Source: Epithemia pelagica (Eukaryota; Bacillariophyta; Bacillariophyceae; Surirellales; Surirellaceae). Taken from it: a stretch of DNA of 64,000 nt. The translations under genes and the position numbers were made by a program. The stretch lies in contig OX337228.1 of NCBI GenBank assembly GCA_946965045.2, positions 3,472,001 through 3,536,000 of the forward strand, written 5' to 3'. Numbering within the stretch: position 1 is the first letter of the stretch; each line of letters begins with the position of its first letter. This document shows, one piece after another, positions 18,062 to 28,584 of this stretch. Under the pieces are notes generated by a model, which was not told the DNA's origin, did no database searches, and was given only the letters and a program-made list of their open reading frames with translations.

Positions 18062-19480
18062 ATGAGCTCGCTGCCACACAATACCAATAAAAGGGATAAT
18101 GGTGAAACAAATTCGACATTGCAAATGCTGACGATGGATCTCGCTGGAGATGATCGAGTGCTGAGGGCACCCTCGAGCAACAGCCGCGATGGATTATTGC
18201 GACCGTCACAATCGAATACCAGAACGACAGACTCTGGAATCAACGGTCCACTGGAAACTCCAGAAACTGCCCCTCCTACTGCTTCTAGTTGGCTTCCTCG
18301 TCGAGTACTGGGAAGAGTTTTTGGCACTCAAAGAAAGGTTGATCGTGAAACCGCATTGGACGCCGCGACATCAACAACCACGCTGTCGAGCTCCATCTTG
18401 CCCGAATCAAGTCTTGATAATACAACCGACTGCGAGGAACCACCCGAGGGATACAAATCCTTGGACGAGGAAAAGAAGTCCAACTATGAACGTCCTAAGC
18501 ATGACCATCGACTCAGCGATCCATTGGCTTCACCCGAAGCAGTACAAGATCAACTGTTGCCACGGTCAACCTTCGGTGGGAGATCTTCTCCCACGAGACC
18601 TACCTTCCGTCGGTCATTTCTGGATGGGTTGGGAAACTCTGGTGCTGCAAGTACAGAGGAGTTCGGCTCGACGAACGTGACGGAAGACGCATTGCGCAGC
18701 GATTGCTCTCTCTTTTTCCGATCGGACGACGAGACCAATGGGAACTCAGATGCTTTAGGTGGACGAAATGATCGTTCGCATTCAGCTAGAAAGAGTCGTC
18801 GAGGGTTTCGAACCTTGCGTCAGCATGAGCATCAACATGCTTTTTCCTACAAAGATGCCGTGGACGTTCTTGCGCCGACCTTTCTTAATCAATACAAAAC
18901 ACGATATGAACAGTTAAACCAAGACATGGTGCCACTAAAACAGGATGATGGACTGCATTCCTTGTTGTTGGAGGAAGGTGAATGCACTGTCACTACGGCA
19001 TGTTCGAACAACCGTGCTGGCATTGTTCGAACCGACACTGCAATACATTCATCCTTGTTTTATCAACATCATGGAAGGCTACTCATGCGTTTGCCCATGG
19101 ACCAAGTGAGATTGTTCATGGATCCGGACTTGGAACCAGGTGTATTGTCGGTGGAACAGTGTAGACCACCTGAGTCGGACGAACAACACATCCATCCAGA
19201 CAGAGGCTCGATCTCCACCAAAGAAGTGGCAGGAACTGCAAAACTAGAAGCAACCGCATCGGCAGACCTTCCTCGCCTACGCTACGTCCTCACCGTCCAT
19301 GGGGACTTGTACCAACGAATTGTTTCCGAGATGAGTGATGGACTGACGAAACCATATTGTGGGCTTAGTCGGTGTTGTCATGACAATGAAAAGGTGGACA
19401 TTCGCATTGCCATTGCTATTTTGACCGTTATGCTCCTGATCCTTTTTATCAATGTCTTTTTCTGGGGAGCAACCAGCTAG
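18062..19480 (+). CDS. Predicted C-tail-anchored membrane protein (472 residues), no recognised family
   Basis: Single-exon ORF from ATG at 18062. The first 250 residues are low-complexity, rich in Ser, Asp, Arg and Thr, and probably disordered. Residues about 255-440 look more ordered (FSYKDAVDVLAPTFLNQY, a LLMRLPMD segment, LRYVLTVHGDLY). The C-terminus has one strong hydrophobic helix (about 445-468, IAIAILTVMLLILFINVFFW) with only a few residues after it, and there is no N-terminal signal peptide. This fits a tail-anchored protein with a cytosolic body, for example on ER or vesicles, though it lacks a confident SNARE heptad pattern. I do not recognise the ordered region. Confidence 0.7.
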   Translation: MSSLPHNTNKRDNGETNSTLQMLTMDLAGDDRVLRAPSSNSRDGLLRPSQSNTRTTDSGINGPLETPETAPPTASSWLPRRVLGRVFGTQRKVDRETALDAATSTTTLSSSILPESSLDNTTDCEEPPEGYKSLDEEKKSNYERPKHDHRLSDPLASPEAVQDQLLPRSTFGGRSSPTRPTFRRSFLDGLGNSGAASTEEFGSTNVTEDALRSDCSLFFRSDDETNGNSDALGGRNDRSHSARKSRRGFRTLRQHEHQHAFSYKDAVDVLAPTFLNQYKTRYEQLNQDMVPLKQDDGLHSLLLEEGECTVTTACSNNRAGIVRTDTAIHSSLFYQHHGRLLMRLPMDQVRLFMDPDLEPGVLSVEQCRPPESDEQHIHPDRGSISTKEVAGTAKLEATASADLPRLRYVLTVHGDLYQRIVSEMSDGLTKPYCGLSRCCHDNEKVDIRIAIAILTVMLLILFINVFFWGATS

Positions 19481-19951
19481 AGCTAATGAGTAGCTTGTTG
19501 TTGACACATCAGATGAACTTCCATTGTCTCCTCTGTTGACACGTTTTGTTGGAACATAGTCCTTAAAGTCGATTGTCCTAGGAGTATTCCCAAGTACTCT
19601 AAGTCCAAGCCAGTTAGGTAGGGATAGTCTTCGCTCCGTGTACCTTACGGGATCAAGAAGCGACTGTCACTCCGTGAATAGGAAAGGAGGACGCGTTTAG
19701 TCCCGTCGTGGGCAACGGATTCCTTCTTTCGCGCGTGCCGCTGCAGTATTTTTTTCTCGCAACGCGTACGTCCTACGGCTACGAGAGAGGCTTTGTGTTA
19801 CGTTAATGGAATTGCTATTGCGCCATTCATTCATCGGTCCACATTGCTCGTGTATGGTGGAAAAGCATTCGCAGACAAGTTGAATCTCTTGGTAGAGTGC
19901 ATTTGAGGAACAACCTTCGGCGGGACGGTCGAGGCAACATTTTGTGGAAAA
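19481..19951. other. Intergenic region before the 4-phosphatase gene
   Basis: This holds the 3' end of the tail-anchored gene and the promoter of the next gene. A short CTAGGAGTATTCC/AAGTACTCTAAG stretch near 19577-19605 is weakly palindromic and resembles the tracts seen elsewhere. Nothing else is supported. Confidence 0.45.
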
Positions 19952-22900
19952 ATGGCGACCCGTCCTCAAGAATCTTCGTCAGCCGCTTCTGGATACAATT
20001 CGTACTCTCCTCTTTCAACCTTGGAACGGCAATATGCCGAACCTGTTGGTACTCGGGTTCTCCTGTTTGTTCGGACAAATCCCAATGTCTACCTGGCAGG
20101 AGGTGTGGAATCCATTATCAAGTCCAGCTCAGTCGCCAGTCCCAAAATGTCGATTGCATCCACCGAATCCTCCGCCACCGAGTACAGCGCATCGTCTATG
20201 ACGGAGTCTGATGCGTCGGCTACTGGACCCTCGTTGTCCACGAGCAACAATGGAGGAGAGGGATCGGATCCTTTCTCGTTTCTTGGAGAAGAGGAAAGCG
20301 CTGCTGGAGAGAATGTTGAGGATGCTTCTTCCAGCAAGAAGCGAGGTCCGAATTTTGGTCGCTTCCTCAAAAAGGTGGCTCAAAGTACAAGCAAAACGTT
20401 GGAACGTGGCATGACCAACCTGGCAATTCGAGCCGATGGTGGAAAATCTCCAGACTGGTTGTTTGTTGGGCTCTATGCCAATGACGGTACACTCTTGACG
20501 CTCACGGAATCACTTGCTGTTCCAATGGACGAATCCAAAAAGTTTCAAGGTCTACGCTTTCAAGTTCCTCTCACTCTTCCCGGATCTTTGCCGAACAATG
20601 ATTCGGCGATGATCAGGGTTTGGATTCGCAGTGGGGCGGCCATGTTGCAACAACGGCACTTCTTGATCGGACAAGTTCCTCTCTCGATTGGACAGCTTCG
20701 ATCCTCCCCGTCCACTCCTACTTTCATGACTGTTACATTGCAGTCGAATATGGTGGCTGATGGAAAGCTGTTTCTGTGTGTCGCGCCAGACTCAAAGTTC
20801 CCGCATTTATGTGGCCCTGGCTGGTCCCTTGCTGATCCTGATCAACGTACCGCTTACGGCGCTGGAGGCCTCTTTCATTTACCACTTGACCAAGCGTATG
20901 GCATGTCCTATCCACCTAACCCGTCATCCTGGCTTCTTGCGACGGAACGGACGGTCGAAAGCTCTGTTGTTTTGCCCGTGGCTGCAGCCTTTGCCAACTT
21001 GGCAGCAGTGGCTGGGCGCATTTCCCTTCAACACGCCGAATCCATTTCCATGCATGTCCATGGGGCTCGACATGACAGCACTGTTGGTGAATATGTGGAC
21101 TGTGCTTTTACGATAGGGCAATTCAAGTTGACGCCTTCAGACAACGAAGAAATGACACCTTCCATCTTTTGTTCGGCCTCGTGGCAACGTCCTGATTCGA
21201 TCTTTGAAGTCGACCTCATGCAACCAGTGCGCATTAATTCGACTCTGCCCAGTGACGCTCGCTCGGCGACATCGGTCCGTTTTTTCCCCAAACCGGTTCG
21301 CGAAGGTATTCTTCCCGCCATTTTGCAGTCATCAGGAGGTCGCCTCCCTGCGACGGGCTTTTTATTGGGAACCGTGAGATTGGCTTTTGATGTTTCTCAT
21401 TCGAGGAGTGAAAACCCGCACAATAGCGGTGTTCGAGTTGTTGACACATGGGAATGCGTACTTGGACTCGAAGGCCTCTTGTCGCAACAAGAATCCGACG
21501 ATTCTTCTACACCCACAACCTTGGAGTTCCCTGTTTTTGATTCGGCTCGTCGTCAACGCGGCAGTGTGTCCGTTGCCTTATCCATGAAAATGAAACAAGG
21601 ACCAGCACTACCTCAACGCGTTGAAGCCAAGGGTGGTTTGTTGAGCATTGTAGGACTGACTCCTCTCTGTGACTCTGTTCAGCCCGATTTGGATGTGGTT
21701 GTTCCCGAATCGCTCGTGGGCCACCCGGAACGCATGACAAGGCAACAACAACAGCTCGCAACCATGGGTACGTTCTTTACGTACGGTTACACTCATTTTC
21801 ATTGTTCCCACATTCGATCAGAGGATGTCAAGGAGCTCGAAGAACGCCGTATTCGCTACAATGCTGCTTTGACGACTCCGGGCGAGAACGTACCGCCTCA
21901 TGAAGTGAAAACACCGAAAGCTTTCCGTCCTTCCAGTAGTCGATCGGAATTGCTCCTTGCTGGCTTGCCCTTTAATGTTCATTCTGCCTCGTTGAGTCTT
22001 CATGTATCGGATCAAGAGTCTTCAATTGGAGACAAGAAACCCGATTCTGTGTTTACGAATGTCACATGTGGCGCCCCCGCAGATCATGCACGAGGATATG
22101 ACAATATTTTCCCCAAACCGAAAGATGTTAATACTCAAGCGATTGGGCTCACTTCTCCAGTCGGTGCCGTTTCAGGAGGCTTGAGACGTCTCGAAGCGCA
22201 GAGAGCAAAGATTGCTAAGTACGTGTCGGATCTACAGGTCGCCCTTACAATGAATGTGGCAAACTATTTCGTTGCAGAACGGCAGAAGAAAAACATGTGT
22301 AATCATGTCCCTTCCAGGAACAACGAACTTCAGCACTTGCGATGGACTCTATTCGAGGCCTATCAATCGCTGCATCATGTTACGTGGCATTGTGCTGTCC
22401 GGCGGTCAAGTTCGTTTTCGCAAGCATTGGGTTTGGCCACAACATCGTTTTTGGCATCACTAAGTGACCCATCAAAGATGCAATACAACTGGCCCGAGTT
22501 CTGGGCGAAACATGGATACCTTGTTACCTTTGAAGGACTCCTTAGTGCGGCCGGCAAAGAATTGGGGATGATTGAAGACGCTTCTGTGGGAATTGACATG
22601 CTTCGTTTTGTTTCTGTTGTCATCCGGTCTGATGACAACCAGTCTGACAGTAAGAAAGTTCCCATCGTGGCATCTCCCTATCTCAAATGGGTACGGCTGA
22701 GCGCCGTCCACACTGGTTTGGCTGGAACCAATCCGGAATACACTCTCGAAATTGGGGTCGTACCTTCCTATTACGAGAGGCGGATTCCGAAATCCCTGTA
22801 CGACGGCAGACCGGTGCGATTCTATCCGCTGTTGTTCGAAGTTGGAGTTGATATTCGACAGTGGGGTGCTCACCAAGGTGCAAACATGAAAAATAAGCTT

Positions 22901-23539
22901 AGCAAATCGGAAAGTGGTGAAACGTCCAGTACTGACCAACCCGCAGTATCTATCCTCGATGATGAAGACGATGATGGCGGTTTCGCCGACGACGATGTTC
23001 TTGTCGAACTGAACTATGAAGCATTCAATAAGCTTAACTCGTACGCCCACTCTATCAACCCAACCAACACAGGTGCTTCTGTGCCAAAGACACACCCTTT
23101 TTTGGAGAACTTGTACCAACATATTGTGACTTCGAAAGGGAAAATATCGCATGGTATCCTTGACGAAGCAGCCGCGCTTTGCCAACGACTAGGCGGTGGT
23201 GGTGTTGTGTTCTGCAAGTCGGGCAAAGACCGAACGGCTATGCACGTTACTTTCAAACAAGCACAATATGCAAACCAGTTTCGGAGAACGAATCCTTCAC
23301 AGACATCAGGTGATGGCAATGGAAGTCAGTTTGATGACCAGACTACGGCAGATGCTACTGTAATGCGCATCTATGGTACACGACTTCCTATTTGTGAGAA
23401 GAATGTCGGGCAAGCCAAGTACGCATTTAACAGTTTGCAGGTTAAGTTCATGCCAGATGCATTGAAACCACCGATGAACACCCTCGCAGGGTTCCTCAAA
23501 GGAGGAAAGGTGTTCCAAGGTGGAGGAATCGAAAGTTAG
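19952..23539 (+). CDS. Inositol polyphosphate 4-phosphatase-like protein (1195 residues)
   Basis: Probable phosphoinositide phosphatase that would remove the 4-phosphate of PtdIns(3,4)P2 or a related lipid at membranes. The signature is CKSGKDRT at about 1088-1095, preceded by GGGVVF; this is the CX5R loop of the INPP4 family (CKSAKDRT in animals). Downstream, CEKNVGQAKYAFNSLQVKFM with an ALKPP tail matches the family C-terminus. A C2-like segment is likely near 165-280 (DWLFVGLYANDG onward), as in INPP4 proteins. The start ATG at 19952 (AAAATGGCG context) is the first in frame. At 1195 residues it is longer than animal enzymes (about 930-980), mainly by linkers. No intron is needed. The lipid substrate is inferred from the family. 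Confidence 0.85.
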   Translation: MATRPQESSSAASGYNSYSPLSTLERQYAEPVGTRVLLFVRTNPNVYLAGGVESIIKSSSVASPKMSIASTESSATEYSASSMTESDASATGPSLSTSNNGGEGSDPFSFLGEEESAAGENVEDASSSKKRGPNFGRFLKKVAQSTSKTLERGMTNLAIRADGGKSPDWLFVGLYANDGTLLTLTESLAVPMDESKKFQGLRFQVPLTLPGSLPNNDSAMIRVWIRSGAAMLQQRHFLIGQVPLSIGQLRSSPSTPTFMTVTLQSNMVADGKLFLCVAPDSKFPHLCGPGWSLADPDQRTAYGAGGLFHLPLDQAYGMSYPPNPSSWLLATERTVESSVVLPVAAAFANLAAVAGRISLQHAESISMHVHGARHDSTVGEYVDCAFTIGQFKLTPSDNEEMTPSIFCSASWQRPDSIFEVDLMQPVRINSTLPSDARSATSVRFFPKPVREGILPAILQSSGGRLPATGFLLGTVRLAFDVSHSRSENPHNSGVRVVDTWECVLGLEGLLSQQESDDSSTPTTLEFPVFDSARRQRGSVSVALSMKMKQGPALPQRVEAKGGLLSIVGLTPLCDSVQPDLDVVVPESLVGHPERMTRQQQQLATMGTFFTYGYTHFHCSHIRSEDVKELEERRIRYNAALTTPGENVPPHEVKTPKAFRPSSSRSELLLAGLPFNVHSASLSLHVSDQESSIGDKKPDSVFTNVTCGAPADHARGYDNIFPKPKDVNTQAIGLTSPVGAVSGGLRRLEAQRAKIAKYVSDLQVALTMNVANYFVAERQKKNMCNHVPSRNNELQHLRWTLFEAYQSLHHVTWHCAVRRSSSFSQALGLATTSFLASLSDPSKMQYNWPEFWAKHGYLVTFEGLLSAAGKELGMIEDASVGIDMLRFVSVVIRSDDNQSDSKKVPIVASPYLKWVRLSAVHTGLAGTNPEYTLEIGVVPSYYERRIPKSLYDGRPVRFYPLLFEVGVDIRQWGAHQGANMKNKLSKSESGETSSTDQPAVSILDDEDDDGGFADDDVLVELNYEAFNKLNSYAHSINPTNTGASVPKTHPFLENLYQHIVTSKGKISHGILDEAAALCQRLGGGGVVFCKSGKDRTAMHVTFKQAQYANQFRRTNPSQTSGDGNGSQFDDQTTADATVMRIYGTRLPICEKNVGQAKYAFNSLQVKFMPDALKPPMNTLAGFLKGGKVFQGGGIES

Positions 23540-23810
23540 GTTAAAACTAGGAGAACATTAGTTTACGTTAAATGTATTGATGTCGAAACCTTCATTCGTC
23601 AAGTCCGTCGACAGCGATCATTCTGAGGCGCAAAATAAGCATTAGGTGGACATGAAGGCCACTGCTTACATGCTCTGCGTCTTCAATCGACAACCGCATT
23701 TTGTCGCTATCGTCAAGCCGGTAAACTCCTTTCCTCCCCCACTTCCAGTGACATAAAGGTATGTCAGAGCGTACAAGGTTCATGTTTGCCAATACCCACC
23801 ATCTACGAAG

Positions 23811-24953
23811 CTAGTAAAACGACAAATCACTGAGACTATGCGGAAGCCCTTCGTTTTCGATTGAATGCAATCGGCGGCTGTTGTGTTCCACCTCAACATG
23901 AGGCATATGACTGGCGTTTGTTTCCTGCATGATACATTCGAACTGGTCGAGTTCAACGTTTGACCGATCCCATTCCAATTCTTCCAACTCCCCATTTACA
24001 AAATACAATTTGTCCATTTCCTCTGGCTCCGTAAATGGACGTTCTCGAACATCAGTGACCAACTCTTCAGCGAACCGAACGCGTTTCCTTTGAAGCGACC
24101 CTTCGGTTTTCTGATTATTCGGTTCAAACGATCTTCTGCTATCAGGATCATTTCTCAGTTTTTTAAGTTCTCGTTTGAGGCGAACAACTTGAAGAGCAAC
24201 AAGGAGCGGATCTTTGTTGCTGACGTTCTTTATTTGGAGGTTCTGTGCATCCACAAGTTCTCTCTCGTTGAGGCCGGTGCCAACGTTGCGCCAACATTGA
24301 ATAAGGTTCAGGGCTGATGAGGGTGCAAGTGCTGCTCGGGCATCTGCTGTGCCTTCTTCTTCGGCGCTACTGCCGCTTGGGGCAGGAGCTGCGCACATGC
24401 TGAACAATTTTGTTTGTGGATGACGATTCTCTTTGGGTGATGGAAGAGTCTGGGCCCCCCGAAGTCCTCCGTTTCCCTCTTTCTTACCATGTTGTTGAGG
24501 AACTGGTGTCTCGAAAGCGGCTGGAAAAGCAGCCTCCGATTTCTTTTTCGTGTCTCGCCGTCTGTGCAGGAATGAAGTGTCAATGCTTGTTGGTGGGTCC
24601 CTTTCTTCAATGAAACCCGTGGGTTTTGTATCTGGTATTTTGGAAAGTACTGCCACTCCGGACTTTGTTTCAGACCGAGGATGTTCCAACACGGTGGATA
24701 ACGAAGAGCCTTGGGACACTACGTGTGGAGGCGAAGCAGAACTGCTTGTTGTTGTGGTCGAATCCATATTTAGTTTTCGTTTTGCTGGATCACTCCTCTT
24801 CCATTTTGTTGGCTTGTCTTGATCTTTGGCTAACTTCATTGACGAAAAAGACTGAATGTCATCATGGTCAAAACTGTCGTCATCGTCATTTATATCCGGA
24901 AGACTCTGATATTGTCGCGGATGGAACTTGCGATAAGGCATGTTTTTGAGCAT
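23811..24953 (-). CDS. Second protein with RVxF-LYF-DR module (380 residues), unknown function
   Basis: Single-exon gene, ATG at 24951-24953. Most of the chain is polar and low complexity. A short helical segment lies near 245-268 (DPLLVALQVVRLKRELKKL). The conserved module follows at about 290-341: KRVRF, then LYF at 316-318, ELEELEWDR to 330, and DQFE. Spacing between the motif phenylalanine, LYF and the DR arginine is 22 and 14 residues, exactly as in the protein at 11673-12671. KRVRF is a canonical PP1 docking sequence. The gene is convergent with the 4-phosphatase gene, with 271 bp between the stops. Confidence 0.75.
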   Translation of the reverse strand: MLKNMPYRKFHPRQYQSLPDINDDDDSFDHDDIQSFSSMKLAKDQDKPTKWKRSDPAKRKLNMDSTTTTSSSASPPHVVSQGSSLSTVLEHPRSETKSGVAVLSKIPDTKPTGFIEERDPPTSIDTSFLHRRRDTKKKSEAAFPAAFETPVPQQHGKKEGNGGLRGAQTLPSPKENRHPQTKLFSMCAAPAPSGSSAEEEGTADARAALAPSSALNLIQCWRNVGTGLNERELVDAQNLQIKNVSNKDPLLVALQVVRLKRELKKLRNDPDSRRSFEPNNQKTEGSLQRKRVRFAEELVTDVRERPFTEPEEMDKLYFVNGELEELEWDRSNVELDQFECIMQETNASHMPHVEVEHNSRRLHSIENEGLPHSLSDLSFY

Positions 24954-26668
24954 GGAAGTCTACAAGGAACCCTGTAAGTTATTTAGTCTTTTTCAGGGTG
25001 GTTCCAGAGTGTGCATAAGGATAACGCACTCTCGTTTGCTGCAAGTTGTCTTCGCCTTGCTTTCTTTTTCCTCACAAAAACGACTTTCCACTTCTAACGG
25101 GGCGATGTTGTAACTATCCTGCTTTGTGGATGTGTTGGATGGTTCAGCTCCTCCTTGTAAGAGAGAATACTTATGTGAGACGACCGATCTCTTTGTTTGA
25201 CAAGAGAAGGCTTCGAAGTATGCAGGCGACCGAACCTGTCTAAGCGATTTTCTTTTGGGAAAGGGGTTAAGGAATTCATGATCGCCATGTAGGCCTGCCG
25301 GCACGTGCATCAGCATACAATTGTTCGGAATAAACGAGACGAGTCCCACGGAAAAATGGAGGGAACTCTTCCATCTCTTTTCACCGCCTTACTACGACTG
25401 TTGAACGGATTGAAGGTGTGGCTTAAATGGGGAGATGTGAGAAGATTAGAGAAAGGCATAAATGAACCAAGGACGGCACGCGTTCTTAGCCCGTAAATAG
25501 AAAATTCCACTTAGGGAGACGAAGAATAATATAATGAAAAGGCGCGAATCTGTATCTTGTCAAAAAGTTGGGTCCCGGATCCGAAAATTTGGCTAGTTCC
25601 CTGTGCTCACAAAATGAGGCTAGAGCTGAAGGGGTTCGGCCAACGATGAAGAACAAGCATCGTAAGGGAAGATGGCTCTAGGCTCATGACAGATACACAG
25701 CTTGGTTTCGATTCACGAGAAAAAAGATGCTTGGATGCGAAAGAAATGCGCTTTTGCAGCTGGATTGATTGACCATGGCATGTCGTCAAACGGAATCTGG
25801 ATATTTCCCTTCAATGAATAGGGCAAGTCTTATCTATGGTGAGTGCACGAAAGCCATATTTTCGTACTCATAAGACCAACCCTGACGAATCTCCGGATTT
25901 CCACGCCCTAGGGCTGACGAGGCAGTTTGTATGTTGTGCGATCGATAATGGAAAACAGTGTGGTAGAACTGAATCAATAGTCCGTTCAATGAATAGGAAA
26001 AGCTTTTCAGTTACAAATTGTGCGATCGCGACTATGGATTCACTGTGGAAACAGGTGTTGGTATCATCGAAAATAAAAGTGTATCCATTGTCTTCTCAAG
26101 GATTTCGGGTCCGCGATCCGCGTGTTTTCTGAATTGTTGTTCTTGTTGTTGTTGTTGCTAAGCTTACTCCCCTCCTTTGTCTGCGCTAAGGACTACTCCT
26201 ACAATCAACAACATAGTTGGAGTTGGAGTACTACTAGCTAGGAGCTAGGAGTACTCCGTTACGGCGCGCACCAGATCCACGCATGCAGGTCTGTGCGCCG
26301 GCCTATCCCGTAGTGAGTTTTCGTACAGTCGCTTTATAGGGCGTTCCGATAATGTGTGGGAAGTAGGACTCCTATTGTACGACATGGATCTTTTCACGAC
26401 GATCATGATGTTCAGTCTTTGCTCGTGGTTTGTCTCCCGTGACTCTGAGACAAGGAAATTCCCCTTATAAAACGAGTTGTCGCTTCTTACCCCCTTACCC
26501 TCCAGACATTTTTCACTCAATCTACGAGCTCGTAGCCAACAGAAGAAGGTAAAAGAATCGGGCGTTGGTTGTTGTTGTCGTTGTCGTCGATCATAGTGAG
26601 ACCAGCCAACGACGAAAACGGTCTTCTCCCAAGGTATATTTCGGGCTTGAACAAAGGCAGACGACACG
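24954..26668. other. Long intergenic region (1.7 kb) with diverged short repeats
   Basis: No supported gene. A 98-codon ORF at 25836-26132 has no recognisable features. Words recur: TTCAATGAATAGG at 25812 and 25986, GTGCGATCG at 25938 and 26019, and GGGTCC..GATCCG at 25569 and 26108, suggesting an old partial duplication. 26190-26262 is a CTAG/GGAGTACT-rich, self-complementary tract. The end of the interval must hold the CK1 promoter. Confidence 0.5.
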
Positions 26669-27930
26669 ATGGAATTGAGGGTGGGAAAGAAGTACCGGCT
26701 CGGTCGCAAGATCGGCAGTGGATCCTTTGGTGATATTTACCTGGGAACAAACATGACGACTGGGGAGGAGGTTGCGATAAAACTGGAAAGCGTCAAGACG
26801 AAACATCCCCAGCTTCTTTACGAATCTAAAATTTATCGCATTTTGCATGGAGGGTGTAAGTGATTCTTTGTGGTCCTTGTCGTGGCCGTTCGCTTCGGTA
26901 TATTAGGTAATTCGCAATCAAGGATGAATCTAACTTCTTTGGCTGTACATTGTCTTCGTATTCTACGACAGTGGGTATCCCAAATGTTCGATGGTATGGA
27001 ATTGAAGGAGACTATAATGTCATGGTACTAGATTTACTCGGGCCTTCATTGGAGGACCTTTTCAATTACTGCGGACGACGCTTTCAGCTAAAAACAGTGC
27101 TGATGCTTGCAGATCAGTTGCTCTCACGCTTGGAATACGTGCATACCAAATCCTTCATTCATCGTGATGTGAAGCCGGACAATTTTCTAATTGGACTGGG
27201 AAAAAGACAATCGGTAATTCACATCATTGACTTTGGTTTGGCAAAGAAATACCGAGACCCACGGACACATCAACACATCCCTTACCGCGAAAACAAAAAT
27301 CTTACAGGCACTGCGCGATACGCCTCAATTAATACACATATTGGCATTGAGCAATCTCGTCGAGATGATCTGGAATCCCTTGGTTACGTTTTGATGTACT
27401 TTATCCGAGGATCGCTTCCCTGGCAAGGTCTGAAGGCGACGACCAAAAAACAGAAGTATGAGCGGATCATGGACCGAAAAATGTCGACTAGCACAGAACA
27501 ACTATGCAAGGGATATGCCACTGAGTTCCGTAGCTACTTTGAATACTGCCGGAGTCTCCGGTTCGAAGACCGCCCGGACTATGCTTATCTGAAACGATTG
27601 TTCAAAGAGCTCTTCTACAGGAAAGGTTTCCAGTATGACAACATGTTTGATTGGACAGTTCTCAATTTGCAGCAGGAGCGGGCACGTCTCCCTCCGGAAA
27701 GACCAGTAGGTCAGGTGGGAGATGAATCTCCTGCAGCAGGTGGAAATGATGAGGGTAAAGACCAGCCCAGTGGTGGATACAGCGGTTTGCAACGACCAAC
27801 TGTTGATGCACCCAATGCAGGAGGGGCCACGCAGCCTGCTGCAACAAGCCCGTCGTTTCAACAGCAGCAGCAGGGTTCCCTTCAAGGCTCGTCTCATCAG
27901 AAAGACGGACCCGGCTTTCCCCGAAAGTGA
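26669..27930 (+). CDS. Casein kinase 1 (Ser/Thr kinase), two exons
   Basis: CDS is join(26669..26855, 26972..27930), 381 residues; the intron 26856-26971 (116 bp) starts GTAAGT and ends CAG. Kinase motifs in order: [11 protein letters not shown] (glycine loop), VAIKLE (ATP lysine), [12 protein letters not shown] (catalytic loop), DFGLAKKY (the DFG site) and [15 protein letters not shown] with [15 protein letters not shown], which is diagnostic for the CK1 family (SIN in place of APE). The C-terminal tail of about 80 residues is Gln/Gly/Pro-rich and low complexity, as in CK1 delta/epsilon-type enzymes, where it is regulatory. The substrate preference for primed or acidic sites is known for the family. 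The splice gives [12 protein letters not shown] where most homologues have GGVGIP. Confidence 0.93.
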
Positions 27931-28584
27931 CAATAGTTTTCTTTTACGTGTTGTGAACTGCTATGGGATTGAGCTTGTTCTGAGCTTATCCTATTGACCT
28001 TGAGCACCAATCGACTTTTCGCACTCATTTCACTGTTCCTTGATGGCAGGCTCGTTAGCCCTATGTATGATTGTATCTAAGGGACTATTGGTGTCCCGAC
28101 TAAGACGTGGATCTCTTGCGGGAAATAGACAGAAGAAAGGAAATGCAAGTTAGCCATAGATCAAATCTCTTTCGTGCACATCCTGTTCCACAAATTAAGG
28201 TAGACGAAGCGTATCTGCAGCTTTAAAGGCGAGATTAGACTCGCTCCAGAAAGGTCACGTGGACCATCCCCCTCATCCCTCTAAGCTAGAGCTCTAGGCA
28301 ATCAAATGAAATGGACACGGACCCCGACCCACCTAGTCCCAGTGGGGGTGAGTCATGAGGATTAGTGATTGAGTAGGTTGCATTCCTATCGCCGAGGCCG
28401 GTACGACCCTAATGCCTCTACAATACGAAACGAAAATCGAAAGATGATATCACACGATGTTTCGTTTTGGCGGGGTTTTGCATCCTTACGAGTCTGCGAA
28501 ACGAAAACTAGGTAGAACCTCGAAATGTTATCATTGATCTCAGCTCTTCTAGGACTGGACTCTTCTGTTTCTGCGTCATGAGTC
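27931..28584. other. Intergenic between CK1 and Copia-B
   Basis: This contains the 3' end of CK1 and then unassigned sequence. I looked for the missing 5' LTR, gag and protease of Copia-B here and did not find them; only a weak CCTCTAAGCTAGAG match near 28278 recalls its LTR hairpin. Confidence 0.5.

Noticed and set aside
25836-26132. 98-codon ORF in the long intergenic region.
   Set aside because: No homology that I recognise, no coding-like composition, and it sits on diverged short repeats.
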